Under the pieces are notes generated by a model. The model worked only from the letters and a program-made list of their open reading frames with translations. It had not been told where the DNA came from and did not search any database. Source: an uncultured Collinsella sp. (lineage in GTDB: Bacteria; Actinomycetota; Coriobacteriia; Coriobacteriales; Coriobacteriaceae). Taken from it: a DNA stretch of 64,000 nt. The position numbers were made by a program, and so were the translations under genes. The stretch is taken from the NCBI GenBank assembly GCA_902491345.1, contig CABUHI010000005.1, positions 57,621 to 121,620 of the forward strand. Reading direction: 5' to 3'. Each line of letters opens with the position of its first letter. Positions within the stretch are counted from its first letter, which is position 1. Of this stretch, positions 34,753 through 42,260 are shown in pieces.

Positions 34753-36210
34753 ATGAGCGATAGCCAGAACATGTCCGATGAGGTGCGCGCCCGCCTACGC
34801 GCCATTCCTTCCGTCAACGAGCTGCTAGCCGAGTGGCCGGTGGTGAAGGCGGCGGGGGAGACCTGCGACGCGGTGGTCCATGCTGCCGTGACGGCTGAGC
34901 TTGACGAAGAGCGCGCCGCGATTCGTGCCGGTGCCGCTCCGCGTTCCAAGCGCGAGCTGGCCTCGGCCATCGAGTGGCGTGCGCATCGCTCTGCGCTGCC
35001 GAGCCTGCGTCCCGCCGTTAACGCCACGGGTGTGGTCATCCATACCAACCTGGGCCGCGCCCCGCTCGCGGAGTCGGCCGCCAAGGCCGTGGCCGAGGTC
35101 GCGCGCGGCTACAGCACGCTCGAGTACAGCGTGGATACCTGCTCGCGCGGGTCGCGCAAGGAGCACGCCGCTCAGCTCATCCGCTCGCTTACCGGTGCCG
35201 AGGACGCGCTGGTCGTTAACAATAACGCGGCCGCCGTGCTGTTGGTGCTGGCGACTCACGCCGCGGGCAAGGAAGTCATCGTCAGCCGCGGCGAGCTTGT
35301 CGAGATCGGCGGCAGCTTCCGTATCCCCGATGTTATGGAGGCCTCGGGTGCCAAGCTCGTTGAGGTCGGGGCCACCAACCGCACGCATTTGAGCGACTAC
35401 GAGCGCGCCATCACGCCCGATACGGCGATGATCCTCAAGGTCCATCCTTCCAACTATCGCATCGAGGGTTTCCACGAGGAGGTGGGTTCTCGGGAGCTTG
35501 CGGCGCTTGCCCACAAGCATGGCCTGCTGTTCTACGAGGACCAGGGGTCGGGCGCGCTGTTGCCCGACGACATCTTGGTGCGCGGCGGCGAAGAAACCAC
35601 GCCGGCTTCAGTTTCGGCGGGGCTCGATATCGTGTCGTGCTCGGGCGATAAGCTGCTCGGTGCCGCACAGGCGGGCATTATCATGGGTCGTCGCGATCTG
35701 GTCCAGGCCTGCGGGTCGCATCCGCTTATGCGTGCCCTGCGTCCGGGAAAGCTCGCACTGGCGGCGCTCGAGGCTACACTGCGCATTTACATGGATGGGG
35801 CGGATGTGGCCCATCGCGAGGTGCCAGTGCTCAACATGCTCACGCTTCCGCAGGCTCATCTGGAGCGTCGCGCACGCAAGCTGCGCGAGCTGATGACGGC
35901 AGGCCTCGATAAGGCGGGTTGCCCGTGCGCCGTGCAGGTGGAGATCGCCGAGGATTCGTCGACCCCCGGGGGCGGCTCGCTGCCTACCGTCGAGTTGCCC
36001 ACGATGTGTGTGGCCGTCTGCCCGGTTGACGGGCGCCTGTCCCTCGACGCGCTCAAGCGCTCGCTCGCCCAAGACTTCGATACGCCGGTCGTCACGCGTG
36101 CCTCGCACGACCGCATTCTGTTTGATGTACGCACGCTCGTGGGCGACCGCGATATCGAGACGGCGGCATCGACGCTCGTCGCGTGCGTTAAGAAGACGGT
36201 TGCGCGATGA
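34753..36210 (+). CDS. selA: L-seryl-tRNA(Sec) selenium transferase SelA
   Basis: SelA converts Ser-tRNA(Sec) to Sec-tRNA(Sec) using selenophosphate and PLP. The 485-residue protein shows NATGVVIHTNLGRAPLAE near residue 95, NNNAAAVLLVL near 157, GEYFEIGGSFRIPDVM-like residues at 186-199 and the PLP lysine in SCSGDKLLGAAQAGII near 300. The start has GAAAGG at 34740-34745. It overlaps selB by four bases. Confidence 0.96.
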   Translation: MSDSQNMSDEVRARLRAIPSVNELLAEWPVVKAAGETCDAVVHAAVTAELDEERAAIRAGAAPRSKRELASAIEWRAHRSALPSLRPAVNATGVVIHTNLGRAPLAESAAKAVAEVARGYSTLEYSVDTCSRGSRKEHAAQLIRSLTGAEDALVVNNNAAAVLLVLATHAAGKEVIVSRGELVEIGGSFRIPDVMEASGAKLVEVGATNRTHLSDYERAITPDTAMILKVHPSNYRIEGFHEEVGSRELAALAHKHGLLFYEDQGSGALLPDDILVRGGEETTPASVSAGLDIVSCSGDKLLGAAQAGIIMGRRDLVQACGSHPLMRALRPGKLALAALEATLRIYMDGADVAHREVPVLNMLTLPQAHLERRARKLRELMTAGLDKAGCPCAVQVEIAEDSSTPGGGSLPTVELPTMCVAVCPVDGRLSLDALKRSLAQDFDTPVVTRASHDRILFDVRTLVGDRDIETAASTLVACVKKTVAR

Positions 36211-38174
36211 GTGAGGTTCAAGCGCTGGTGGAGTGTCCCGTTATCGTTGGCACGGCGGGCCACGTCGACCACGGTAAGTCGGCGCTGATCGAGGCGCTGA
36301 CCGGCAAGAATCCCGATCGTCTGGAGGTTGAGCGCCGTCGCGGTATGACCGTGGAGCTGGGCTTTGGCGAGCTGGCGCTGCCGAGTGGCAAGATCGTCGG
36401 CCTGGTCGACGTGCCGGGCCACGCGCATTACTTGCGCGCCATGGTGCAGGGTGCCACGGGTATCGACGTGGCCGTGCTGGTGGTTTCGGCCGTCGAGGGC
36501 GTGATGCCGCAGACCCGCGAGCACGTGCATGTGCTGGAGCTGCTGGGCGTTACGCATATGGTGGTCGCGCTGACGATGTGCGACCTGGCCGATAACGAAA
36601 TGATTGAGCTGGCCGAGCTCGACGTGGACGATTTTCTTTCGGACACCGTGTTTGCGGACGCGCCGATCGTGCCCGTGTCGTCCAAGACCGGCGCGGGAAT
36701 CGATGACCTGCTGGCTGCGCTCGACGAGCAGGTTGCCGCTTGCTGGGATGCCTGCCGTGCCCGTGGCGAGCTCACCGATGCCGCACCGCGTCTGCCCATC
36801 GACCGCTGCTTTACGATCAAGGGCGCCGGTACCGTGGTGACGGGAACGTTGCACGATGCGCCGGTTGCGGTGGGCGACGAGCTGATGGCTTTGCCGTCGC
36901 GTACGGTCTGTCGCGTGCGCGGGATTCAGGTGCATGGCGATACGCCGCGGGCGTTGCCCGGTCAGCGTGTGGCGCTCAACTTGGTGGGCGATGCTGTCGC
37001 CGCGCTCGATCGCGGTGAGATGCTCGGCGTGGCGGGCCGCTTTGGCCAGACGATGCGCTTTATGATGACGTTTACGTATTTGGGTCGCGAGGGCGTCAAA
37101 CCGCGCGTGCTCGAGTCGGGTGCGCGCGTGCACGTGATGGCGGGTACGGCCGAGGTCGTCGGTCGCATCATGTTCATGGAGGGCGAGGCCCCCATGGCGG
37201 TGGGCGAAACCCGTATTGTTCAGGTGCGCTTAGAAAACTCGCTGCCGCTACGTGCCGGGGACCATGTCGTGGTCCTGTCCTATTCACCCGTGATGCTTAT
37301 TGGCGGCGGGCGTGTGCTGCTTTCGCGCTGCCGTCGCTCGCGCGAGCTTTCCGAAGGGGAGCGTTCGCTGTATGCGGCGCTCGAGTCCGGCGATATCGCG
37401 GGCGGTGTGGGCGCTTGGCTGGCGCTGCAGACGCTGCCGGTTACGGCGGTTGATGCTGCCGAGGCTTTGGACCTTGGTGTCGATGAGGTCGATGCCGCAC
37501 TGCGTTGGTTGGTGGCGCAGGGCTCCGTTCGCAAGCTTGCCGCGGGTGACGCGGACCTCTTGGCGGACGCTGCGGTGCTCGACGCCGCGATGGATGTACT
37601 GGCGGCGACCCTGTCAGCCATGCACGCGGCGGCTCCCAAGGAGACGGGCTTTACGCCCGGCGCCGTTGCCCATGCTGCGTGGCCTGCCGCTGATGAAGGC
37701 GTTGCCGCGGCTCTGATTGCCGAGGGCTGTTCGCGCGGCGTGTGCGCCGCCGAGGGCGCCGAGGTATTCGATCCGCATTCGGCCGCCGCGGCGGCACGCG
37801 TGGTGCGAGAGGCTTGCGAGCGGATCGTTTCCTTGCTGGACGAAGCCGGCCTCGATGCACCGACGTTGCCCGAGGTGGGCGAGCGGTTGCAGCTCGATCG
37901 CGACACCATGACGCGTGCCCTGCGCGAGCTTTCGCTCAACCGCTCGATCGTTAAGGTCGAGCGCGACGTTGCCCTGTCCGCTGCTGCCGAGGCCCATGCG
38001 CGTGAGCTCGTCGCCGCCGCCATTGAGGCGGCCGGCGGCGCTGCCACCACGAGCGTGCTGCGCGAGGCCCTGGGCGTGTCGCGCAAACGCGCCATCAGCA
38101 TCTTAGAGCACCTGGATGCCGTGCGCTTTACGGTGCTCGACAAGGATGCCGGCGGCCTGCGCTCCCTGCGCTAG
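36207..38174 (+). CDS. selB: Selenocysteine-specific elongation factor SelB
   Basis: SelB delivers Sec-tRNA(Sec) to the ribosome at a UGA followed by a SECIS hairpin. The 655-residue protein has the GTPase motifs GTAGHVDHGKSALIEALTG near residue 15, DVPGHAHYLRAMV near 67 and TMCDL near 122. The C-terminal 250 residues are the winged-helix repeats that bind the SECIS; their last segment ends ISILEHLDAVRFTVLDKDA. ATG 36207 overlaps the selA stop. tRNA-Sec follows 36 bases later. Confidence 0.96.
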   Translation: MSEVQALVECPVIVGTAGHVDHGKSALIEALTGKNPDRLEVERRRGMTVELGFGELALPSGKIVGLVDVPGHAHYLRAMVQGATGIDVAVLVVSAVEGVMPQTREHVHVLELLGVTHMVVALTMCDLADNEMIELAELDVDDFLSDTVFADAPIVPVSSKTGAGIDDLLAALDEQVAACWDACRARGELTDAAPRLPIDRCFTIKGAGTVVTGTLHDAPVAVGDELMALPSRTVCRVRGIQVHGDTPRALPGQRVALNLVGDAVAALDRGEMLGVAGRFGQTMRFMMTFTYLGREGVKPRVLESGARVHVMAGTAEVVGRIMFMEGEAPMAVGETRIVQVRLENSLPLRAGDHVVVLSYSPVMLIGGGRVLLSRCRRSRELSEGERSLYAALESGDIAGGVGAWLALQTLPVTAVDAAEALDLGVDEVDAALRWLVAQGSVRKLAAGDADLLADAAVLDAAMDVLAATLSAMHAAAPKETGFTPGAVAHAAWPAADEGVAAALIAEGCSRGVCAAEGAEVFDPHSAAAAARVVREACERIVSLLDEAGLDAPTLPEVGERLQLDRDTMTRALRELSLNRSIVKVERDVALSAAAEAHARELVAAAIEAAGGAATTSVLREALGVSRKRAISILEHLDAVRFTVLDKDAGGLRSLR

Positions 38175-38210
38175 ATTGGCTGCTCGGTTTGGTAAAATAC
38201 CTCCGCACTT

Positions 38211-38307
38211 GGGAACGGATGGGCTCCGGTGGGCTCCGCGGTCCTCAAAACCGTTGCGAGGCGTGCAAAACGTCTTGGATGTGTTCGATTCACATACGTT
38301 CCCGCCA
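38211..38307 (+). tRNA. selC: tRNA-Sec (TCA)
   Basis: The acceptor stem GGGAACG/CGTTCCC is followed by G and encoded CCA (38305-38307). The anticodon stem CGGT/ACCG encloses a loop with TCA. The long variable arm (GAGGCG/CGTCTT) and the T arm ATGTG-TTCGATT-CACAT follow. At 97 bases it has the size of bacterial tRNA-Sec. An extended -10 box, TTTGGTAAAAT (38188-38198), lies close upstream. Confidence 0.93.
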
Positions 38308-38315
38308 TACGCTAC

Positions 38316-38371
38316 CAGCGCTTTTGTGCTCGCGGTCTTGCTGCGTGCCGCAAAAGCGCTGTTTTGTTTTT
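38316..38371 (+). terminator. Terminator of selC
   Basis: CAGCGCTTTTG (38316-38326) pairs perfectly with CAAAAGCGCTG (38351-38361), followed by TTTTGTTTTT. Confidence 0.85.
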
Positions 38372-38462
38372 GCATGGGTTTGCCGTGCCGCCCACTTTAT
38401 CGGCGACGGTATTTGGCTTCGTGTGCTGGGTTTTGAGCATGCCGATGGGGGTGGTTTGCCGT

Positions 38463-39095
38463 ATGACTACCGTAAGACGGACCGATCTTTCTTGTGTCGT
38501 CCAGGCGGGCGGATTGTCGTCGCGCATGGGCTGTGATAAGGCGCGCATGGCGTTTTGCGGTGAGCCGCTCATCGAGCGCGTGCTGGGTCGACTGGCGCCA
38601 GTTGCCGGCGAGCTGGTCGTGACGACGTCGCGCCCTTGCGAGCTTGCCTACCTTGAGGAGCTTATGTTTGATGGCCTGCGCCCCCGCGTGGTGATGGACG
38701 TCGACGGTCCCGCCGGTGCCATGCGCGGCATCGCGAGCTCGCTGGCCGCGGCCCGATTGCCGCTTGTGGCGATCGTCGCCTGCGATATGCCGTTTGTCTC
38801 GCCGGAACTCATCGGCGCGCTTGCAGATGTTGTTGAGGCCGAGGCGCTCGACGTGTGCGTGCCGCGCGAGGAGCGGGGGATTGAGCCGCTTTGCGCCGTC
38901 TGGCGCCGTGACGCGTGTGCGCCGGTTGCCCAAGAGCTGCTCGCCTGCGACCGCCAGCGCATTCGCTGCCTGATCACTCGCGTTCAGGCTGGTTATATGG
39001 ATGAGCCGCAGATCGTTAAGTCCGCGGGCTCGACGCTCTGCTTCGAGAACGTCAATACACCCGAGGAGTTTGCGGCAGCCGAGCTGCTCGCCTAG
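38463..39095 (+). CDS. mobA: Molybdenum cofactor guanylyltransferase MobA
   Basis: MobA joins GMP to molybdopterin to form the MGD needed by formate dehydrogenase and the oxidoreductase at 32583. The 210-residue protein has the nucleotide-binding start VVQAGGLSSRMGCDKARM near residue 11, the metal-binding VACDMPFVSPELI near 101, and a C-terminal NVNTPEEFA. The start is chosen at ATG 38463, just before the conserved sequence; ATG 38439 or 38445 is possible. A CTP-using relative (MocA) is less likely from the QAGGLSSRMG motif, but would suit the hydroxylase downstream. Confidence 0.85.
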   Translation: MTTVRRTDLSCVVQAGGLSSRMGCDKARMAFCGEPLIERVLGRLAPVAGELVVTTSRPCELAYLEELMFDGLRPRVVMDVDGPAGAMRGIASSLAAARLPLVAIVACDMPFVSPELIGALADVVEAEALDVCVPREERGIEPLCAVWRRDACAPVAQELLACDRQRIRCLITRVQAGYMDEPQIVKSAGSTLCFENVNTPEEFAAAELLA

Positions 39096-39110
39096 ACGAT
39101 TGGAGTTGCC

Positions 39111-39506
39111 ATGTCTCACGATATTTGCCCCGACACGGGAGAGCCTTGCACTTGCGATGGTTCCGAGCCCTGTACCTGCGGCTGCGGTGGCTGTGGACAT
39201 ACTGCTGAAGAGGAAGCGGCCGCCGCGGCGTATCGTGAGGCACACCGCGAAGGTCCATCCGGTGATGCCCTCGACCACGAGCGCAAGATTATCGTGTCGT
39301 TCGACAGCACCTTCGATGTGATGGAATGCGAGCAGCTGTGCCTGGATGCCGGCGTGCCCGGGCGCATCATGCCGCTGCCCGGCTCCATTACTGCCGGCTG
39401 TGGGCTTTGCTGGGTCATGCCGTTCTCCGGCGATGCGCTCGCCGCCTTCCGCGCTGCTACCGAAGGCCGCGTAACCCCCGCCGACTACCATCAGCTCGTC
39501 CTCTAA
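39111..39506 (+). CDS. DUF3343 protein with cysteine-rich N-terminus
   Basis: Residues 60-125 match the DUF3343 protein at 11274: FDVMECEQLCLDAGVPG then GSITAGCGLCWVMP, with an extra cysteine in the second motif. The first 30 residues add nine cysteines in CPDTGEPCTCDGSEPC and TCGCGGCGH, which look like a metal or chalcogen binding tail. The 131-residue gene starts 15 bases after mobA with TTGGAG as ribosome site. A role in selenium or sulfur delivery to a molybdenum enzyme is inference. Confidence 0.78.
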   Translation: MSHDICPDTGEPCTCDGSEPCTCGCGGCGHTAEEEAAAAAYREAHREGPSGDALDHERKIIVSFDSTFDVMECEQLCLDAGVPGRIMPLPGSITAGCGLCWVMPFSGDALAAFRAATEGRVTPADYHQLVL

Positions 39507-39760
39507 CCGTCGGCACCGCAAAGGCGCCTGTCCCCAATGTGGTGGTTTGGAACACGTGGACGAAACAGGTTTGAAACACGGGTTTTGCGCGTCAGACACT
39601 CAAAAACGCTTCTACCTGCATCGTAATCAAAACGAAACATCTGCTCGTCGGCTTATGCGAAACTTTCCCGCAACAGTGCGATATTATCCATAATCGATAA
39701 AGTTCGCGGCGCATGGGGTGCCGCGATCAACATTTTTCGTTTCCCATCATTGGAGGAAGC
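39507..39760 (+). promoter_or_regulatory. Upstream region of gdhA
   Basis: GCAAAGGCGCCTGTCCCC (about 39521-39538) resembles a worn copy of the hairpin at 53637. GGTTTGGAACACG is repeated nearly exactly 23 bases later as GGTTTGAAACACG. An AT-rich stretch with TATTAT at 39683-39688 may be the gdhA promoter, and TTGGAGGAAGC is the ribosome site. Confidence 0.35.
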
Positions 39761-41116
39761 ATGAGCTACACGCAGAAAGTTCTCGACGAGCTCAAGGCCC
39801 GCTATCCCGAGCAGCCTGAGTTCATCCAGGCCGCGACCGAGATCCTCGGCACCATCCAGCCGGCGCTCGACGCCCATCCCGAGTACGAGGAGGCCGCCCT
39901 GCTTGAGCGCCTCGTCGAGCCCGAGCGCATCGTTATGTTCCGTGTCCCCTGGGTCGACGACCAGGGCAAGGTCCAGGTCAACCGCGGCTACCGCGTCGAG
40001 TTCAACTCTGCCATTGGACCCTACAAGGGCGGCCTGCGCTTTAACCCGACGGTCACCCTGGGTATGCTCAAGTTTCTGGGCCTGGAGCAGATCCTCAAGA
40101 ACAGCCTGACCACCCTTCCCATGGGCGGCGGCAAGGGCGGTTCCGACTTTGACCCCAAGGGCAAGTCCAACAACGAGATCATGCACTTCTGCCAGTCCTT
40201 CATGACCGAGCTCTATCGCCACATTGGCCCCAACACCGACGTTCCCGCCGGCGACCTGGGCGTTGGCGGCCGCGAGGTTGCCTACCTGTTCGGTCAGTAC
40301 AAGCGCCTGACCAACGAGTGGACCGGCGTCCTTACCGGCAAGGGCCTCTCCTTTGGCGGCTCGCTCGCCCGCACCGAGGCCACCGGCTACGGCCTGGTCT
40401 ACTTTGTGGACGAGTACCTCAAGAGCCGCGGCGACTCCTTCGAGGGCAAGAACGTCGTCGTTCACGGCTCCGGTAACGTCGCCATCTACGCGGTCCAGAA
40501 GGTCGCCCAGCTCGGCGGCAAGGTGCTCGCCTGCTCCGACACCCACGGCTGGGTCGAGGATCCCGATGGCATCGACTACACCGTGCTCGAGCACGTCTAC
40601 AACAAGAAGCGCTCCGGCCACGACAAGGGCGTCACGCTCGCCATGTACGTTGACGAGAAGCCCAACGCTGTGTGGCACGAGGGCGACGGCCGCGGCGTGT
40701 GGCAGCTGCCCTGCGACATCGCGCTGCCCTGCGCTCGTGAGAACACGCTGCTGCTCGAGGACGCCCAGGCGCTCGTCGCCAACGGCTGCAAGGTGGTCGG
40801 CGAGGGCGCGAACATGCCCACGACCATCGAGGCCACGACCTACTTCCAGGAGAACGGCGTCGCCTTTATGCCCGGTAAGGCTGCCAACGCCGGCGGCGTG
40901 CTCGTGTCCGGCCTGGAGATGAGCCAGAACGCCGAGCACCTGTCCTGGACCTTCGAGGAGGTCGACGGCAAGCTCGAGCAGCTCATGCGCGGCATGTTCC
41001 ACAACGTGGACGACACCGCCAAGGAGTATGGCCAGGAGGGCAACTTTGTCATGGGCGCCAACATCGCCGGCTTCCTGAAGGTTGCCGACGCCATGCTCGC
41101 CCAGGGCGTCTGCTAA
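39761..41116 (+). CDS. gdhA: NADP-dependent glutamate dehydrogenase
   Basis: The enzyme interconverts glutamate with 2-oxoglutarate plus ammonia. The 451-residue length and the motifs GPYKGGLRF near residue 90, PMGGGKGGSDFDPKG near 122 (catalytic lysine) and the Rossmann VHGSGNVAIYAVQK near 237 fit the hexameric bacterial type, usually NADP-specific. ATG 39761 follows TTGGAGGAAGC. It has its own promoter region and terminator and shows no functional link to the molybdenum genes on either side. Confidence 0.95.
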   Translation: MSYTQKVLDELKARYPEQPEFIQAATEILGTIQPALDAHPEYEEAALLERLVEPERIVMFRVPWVDDQGKVQVNRGYRVEFNSAIGPYKGGLRFNPTVTLGMLKFLGLEQILKNSLTTLPMGGGKGGSDFDPKGKSNNEIMHFCQSFMTELYRHIGPNTDVPAGDLGVGGREVAYLFGQYKRLTNEWTGVLTGKGLSFGGSLARTEATGYGLVYFVDEYLKSRGDSFEGKNVVVHGSGNVAIYAVQKVAQLGGKVLACSDTHGWVEDPDGIDYTVLEHVYNKKRSGHDKGVTLAMYVDEKPNAVWHEGDGRGVWQLPCDIALPCARENTLLLEDAQALVANGCKVVGEGANMPTTIEATTYFQENGVAFMPGKAANAGGVLVSGLEMSQNAEHLSWTFEEVDGKLEQLMRGMFHNVDDTAKEYGQEGNFVMGANIAGFLKVADAMLAQGVC

Positions 41117-41142
41117 ATCTTCGCTCGATATGGCATGTGATG

Positions 41143-41174
41143 AGGCTTCCAGCTATCCGGCTGGGAGCCTTTTC
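41143..41174 (+). terminator. Terminator of gdhA
   Basis: AGGCTTCCAGC (41143-41153) pairs with GCTGGGAGCCT (41160-41170), with one wobble pair, followed by TTTTCT. Confidence 0.75.
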
Positions 41175-41192
41175 TATCCCGGAGGACTCCTC

Positions 41193-41265
41193 ATAACTTG
41201 CGGTGATATACGGACTGTTTTGCGTTCCAGAACGGCTAATCAGTCCGTATATCACTGCAAGTTAT
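41193..41265. repeat. Palindromic element I, copy 3
   Basis: The 25-base arms (41193-41217 and 41241-41265) pair with a single G-T mismatch. The sequence is a variant of the family (AACTTGCGGTGATATACGGA). Both arms changed together relative to copies 1, 2 and 4 (AAAT to ATAT, and AG to AC near the tip), which preserves pairing. Confidence 0.88.
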
Positions 41266-41345
41266 GGATGGGTGGGTGGATTTTGTCCTAAAACGGTGTG
41301 CGGCTCCTCGTTTGGTACACTTAAAAGTACTGGACAAGTGAAGAG

Positions 41346-42260
41346 ATGGGGGAGAACGTGCTCAAGTTCGGTACCTACGTCCGTGTTGGAAACGCGGCCG
41401 AAGCCTATGAGCTCTTACAGAAGAACCGCAACAACAAGATTGTGGGCGGCGGCATCTGGATGCGCCTGGGTTCGCGTCGCGTGGCGACGGCGATTGACCT
41501 TTCGGCCTGCGGACTCGATCAGATCGAGGAGACCGAGACCGAGTTTCGCATCGGTGCCATGTGCACCCTGCGCCAGCTCGAGCGTCATGCCGGGCTCAAC
41601 GCGCTTGTCAACAATGTCTTTGAGTTCGCCGTCCACGACATCGTGGGCGTGCAGCTGCGCAATACCGCCACGGTGGGCGGCAGCATCTACGGCCGCTTTG
41701 GCTTCTCGGACGTTCTCTCCGCCTTTCTCGCGCTCGATTCCTATGTTGAGTTGACGGGCGCCGGCCGCGTGCCGCTCGCGGAGTTCGTTGACATGGGCTA
41801 CGTGCGCGACGTTATCGAGCATGTCGTGGTCGTCAAGCACGATTACCGTGCGAGCTACGAGGCCGTGCGCAAGGCCGCGACCGACTTTCCCTCGCTGAAC
41901 GTTACCGCCGCCTGGTGGGACAACACCTGGCACGTCACTGTGGGTGCCCGCCCGCTGCGCGCGACCCTGCTGCAGGGCGAGGCGTGCGGCCTTACCAACG
42001 AGCATCCTTCCGAGGACGAGCTGCGTGCCCTGGCCGCGTCCGTACGCGCGCTGAGCTACGGCACCAACCTGTGGGGCTCGGCCGACTACCGTCGCCGCAT
42101 CTCGGCCCCGCTCGCCATCCAGGCCGTGCGCCGCGCCGCCGGCATCGAGCTTTCTGCCGCGCTTGCCCGCGAGCTCGAGACCGTGCAGGTCCCCAAGTTT
42201 GCCACGGACGAGTATTCCTGCCGCCGCGTGCCCGGCGTCGATTCTAGCGAGGTGCGCTAA
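41346..42260 (+). CDS. FAD-binding subunit of a molybdenum hydroxylase (XdhB/CoxM-like)
   Basis: The 304-residue protein matches the FAD-binding subunit of xanthine dehydrogenase-type enzymes: NNKIVGGGIWMRLG near residue 33, FRIGAMCTLRQLERH near 71, and VQLRNTATVGGSIYGRFGFSD near 101 for the flavin loop. It passes electrons from the iron-sulfur domain to its acceptor. The start could be ATG 41346 or GTG 41358. The end overlaps the next start by one base, so the two subunits are co-translated. Confidence 0.88.
   Translation: MGENVLKFGTYVRVGNAAEAYELLQKNRNNKIVGGGIWMRLGSRRVATAIDLSACGLDQIEETETEFRIGAMCTLRQLERHAGLNALVNNVFEFAVHDIVGVQLRNTATVGGSIYGRFGFSDVLSAFLALDSYVELTGAGRVPLAEFVDMGYVRDVIEHVVVVKHDYRASYEAVRKAATDFPSLNVTAAWWDNTWHVTVGARPLRATLLQGEACGLTNEHPSEDELRALAASVRALSYGTNLWGSADYRRRISAPLAIQAVRRAAGIELSAALARELETVQVPKFATDEYSCRRVPGVDSSEVR

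Noticed and set aside
39590..39650. Third copy of element II on the minus strand
   Set aside because: Only GCAGGTAGA of the core is shared, and no paired arms or small hairpin were found around it.
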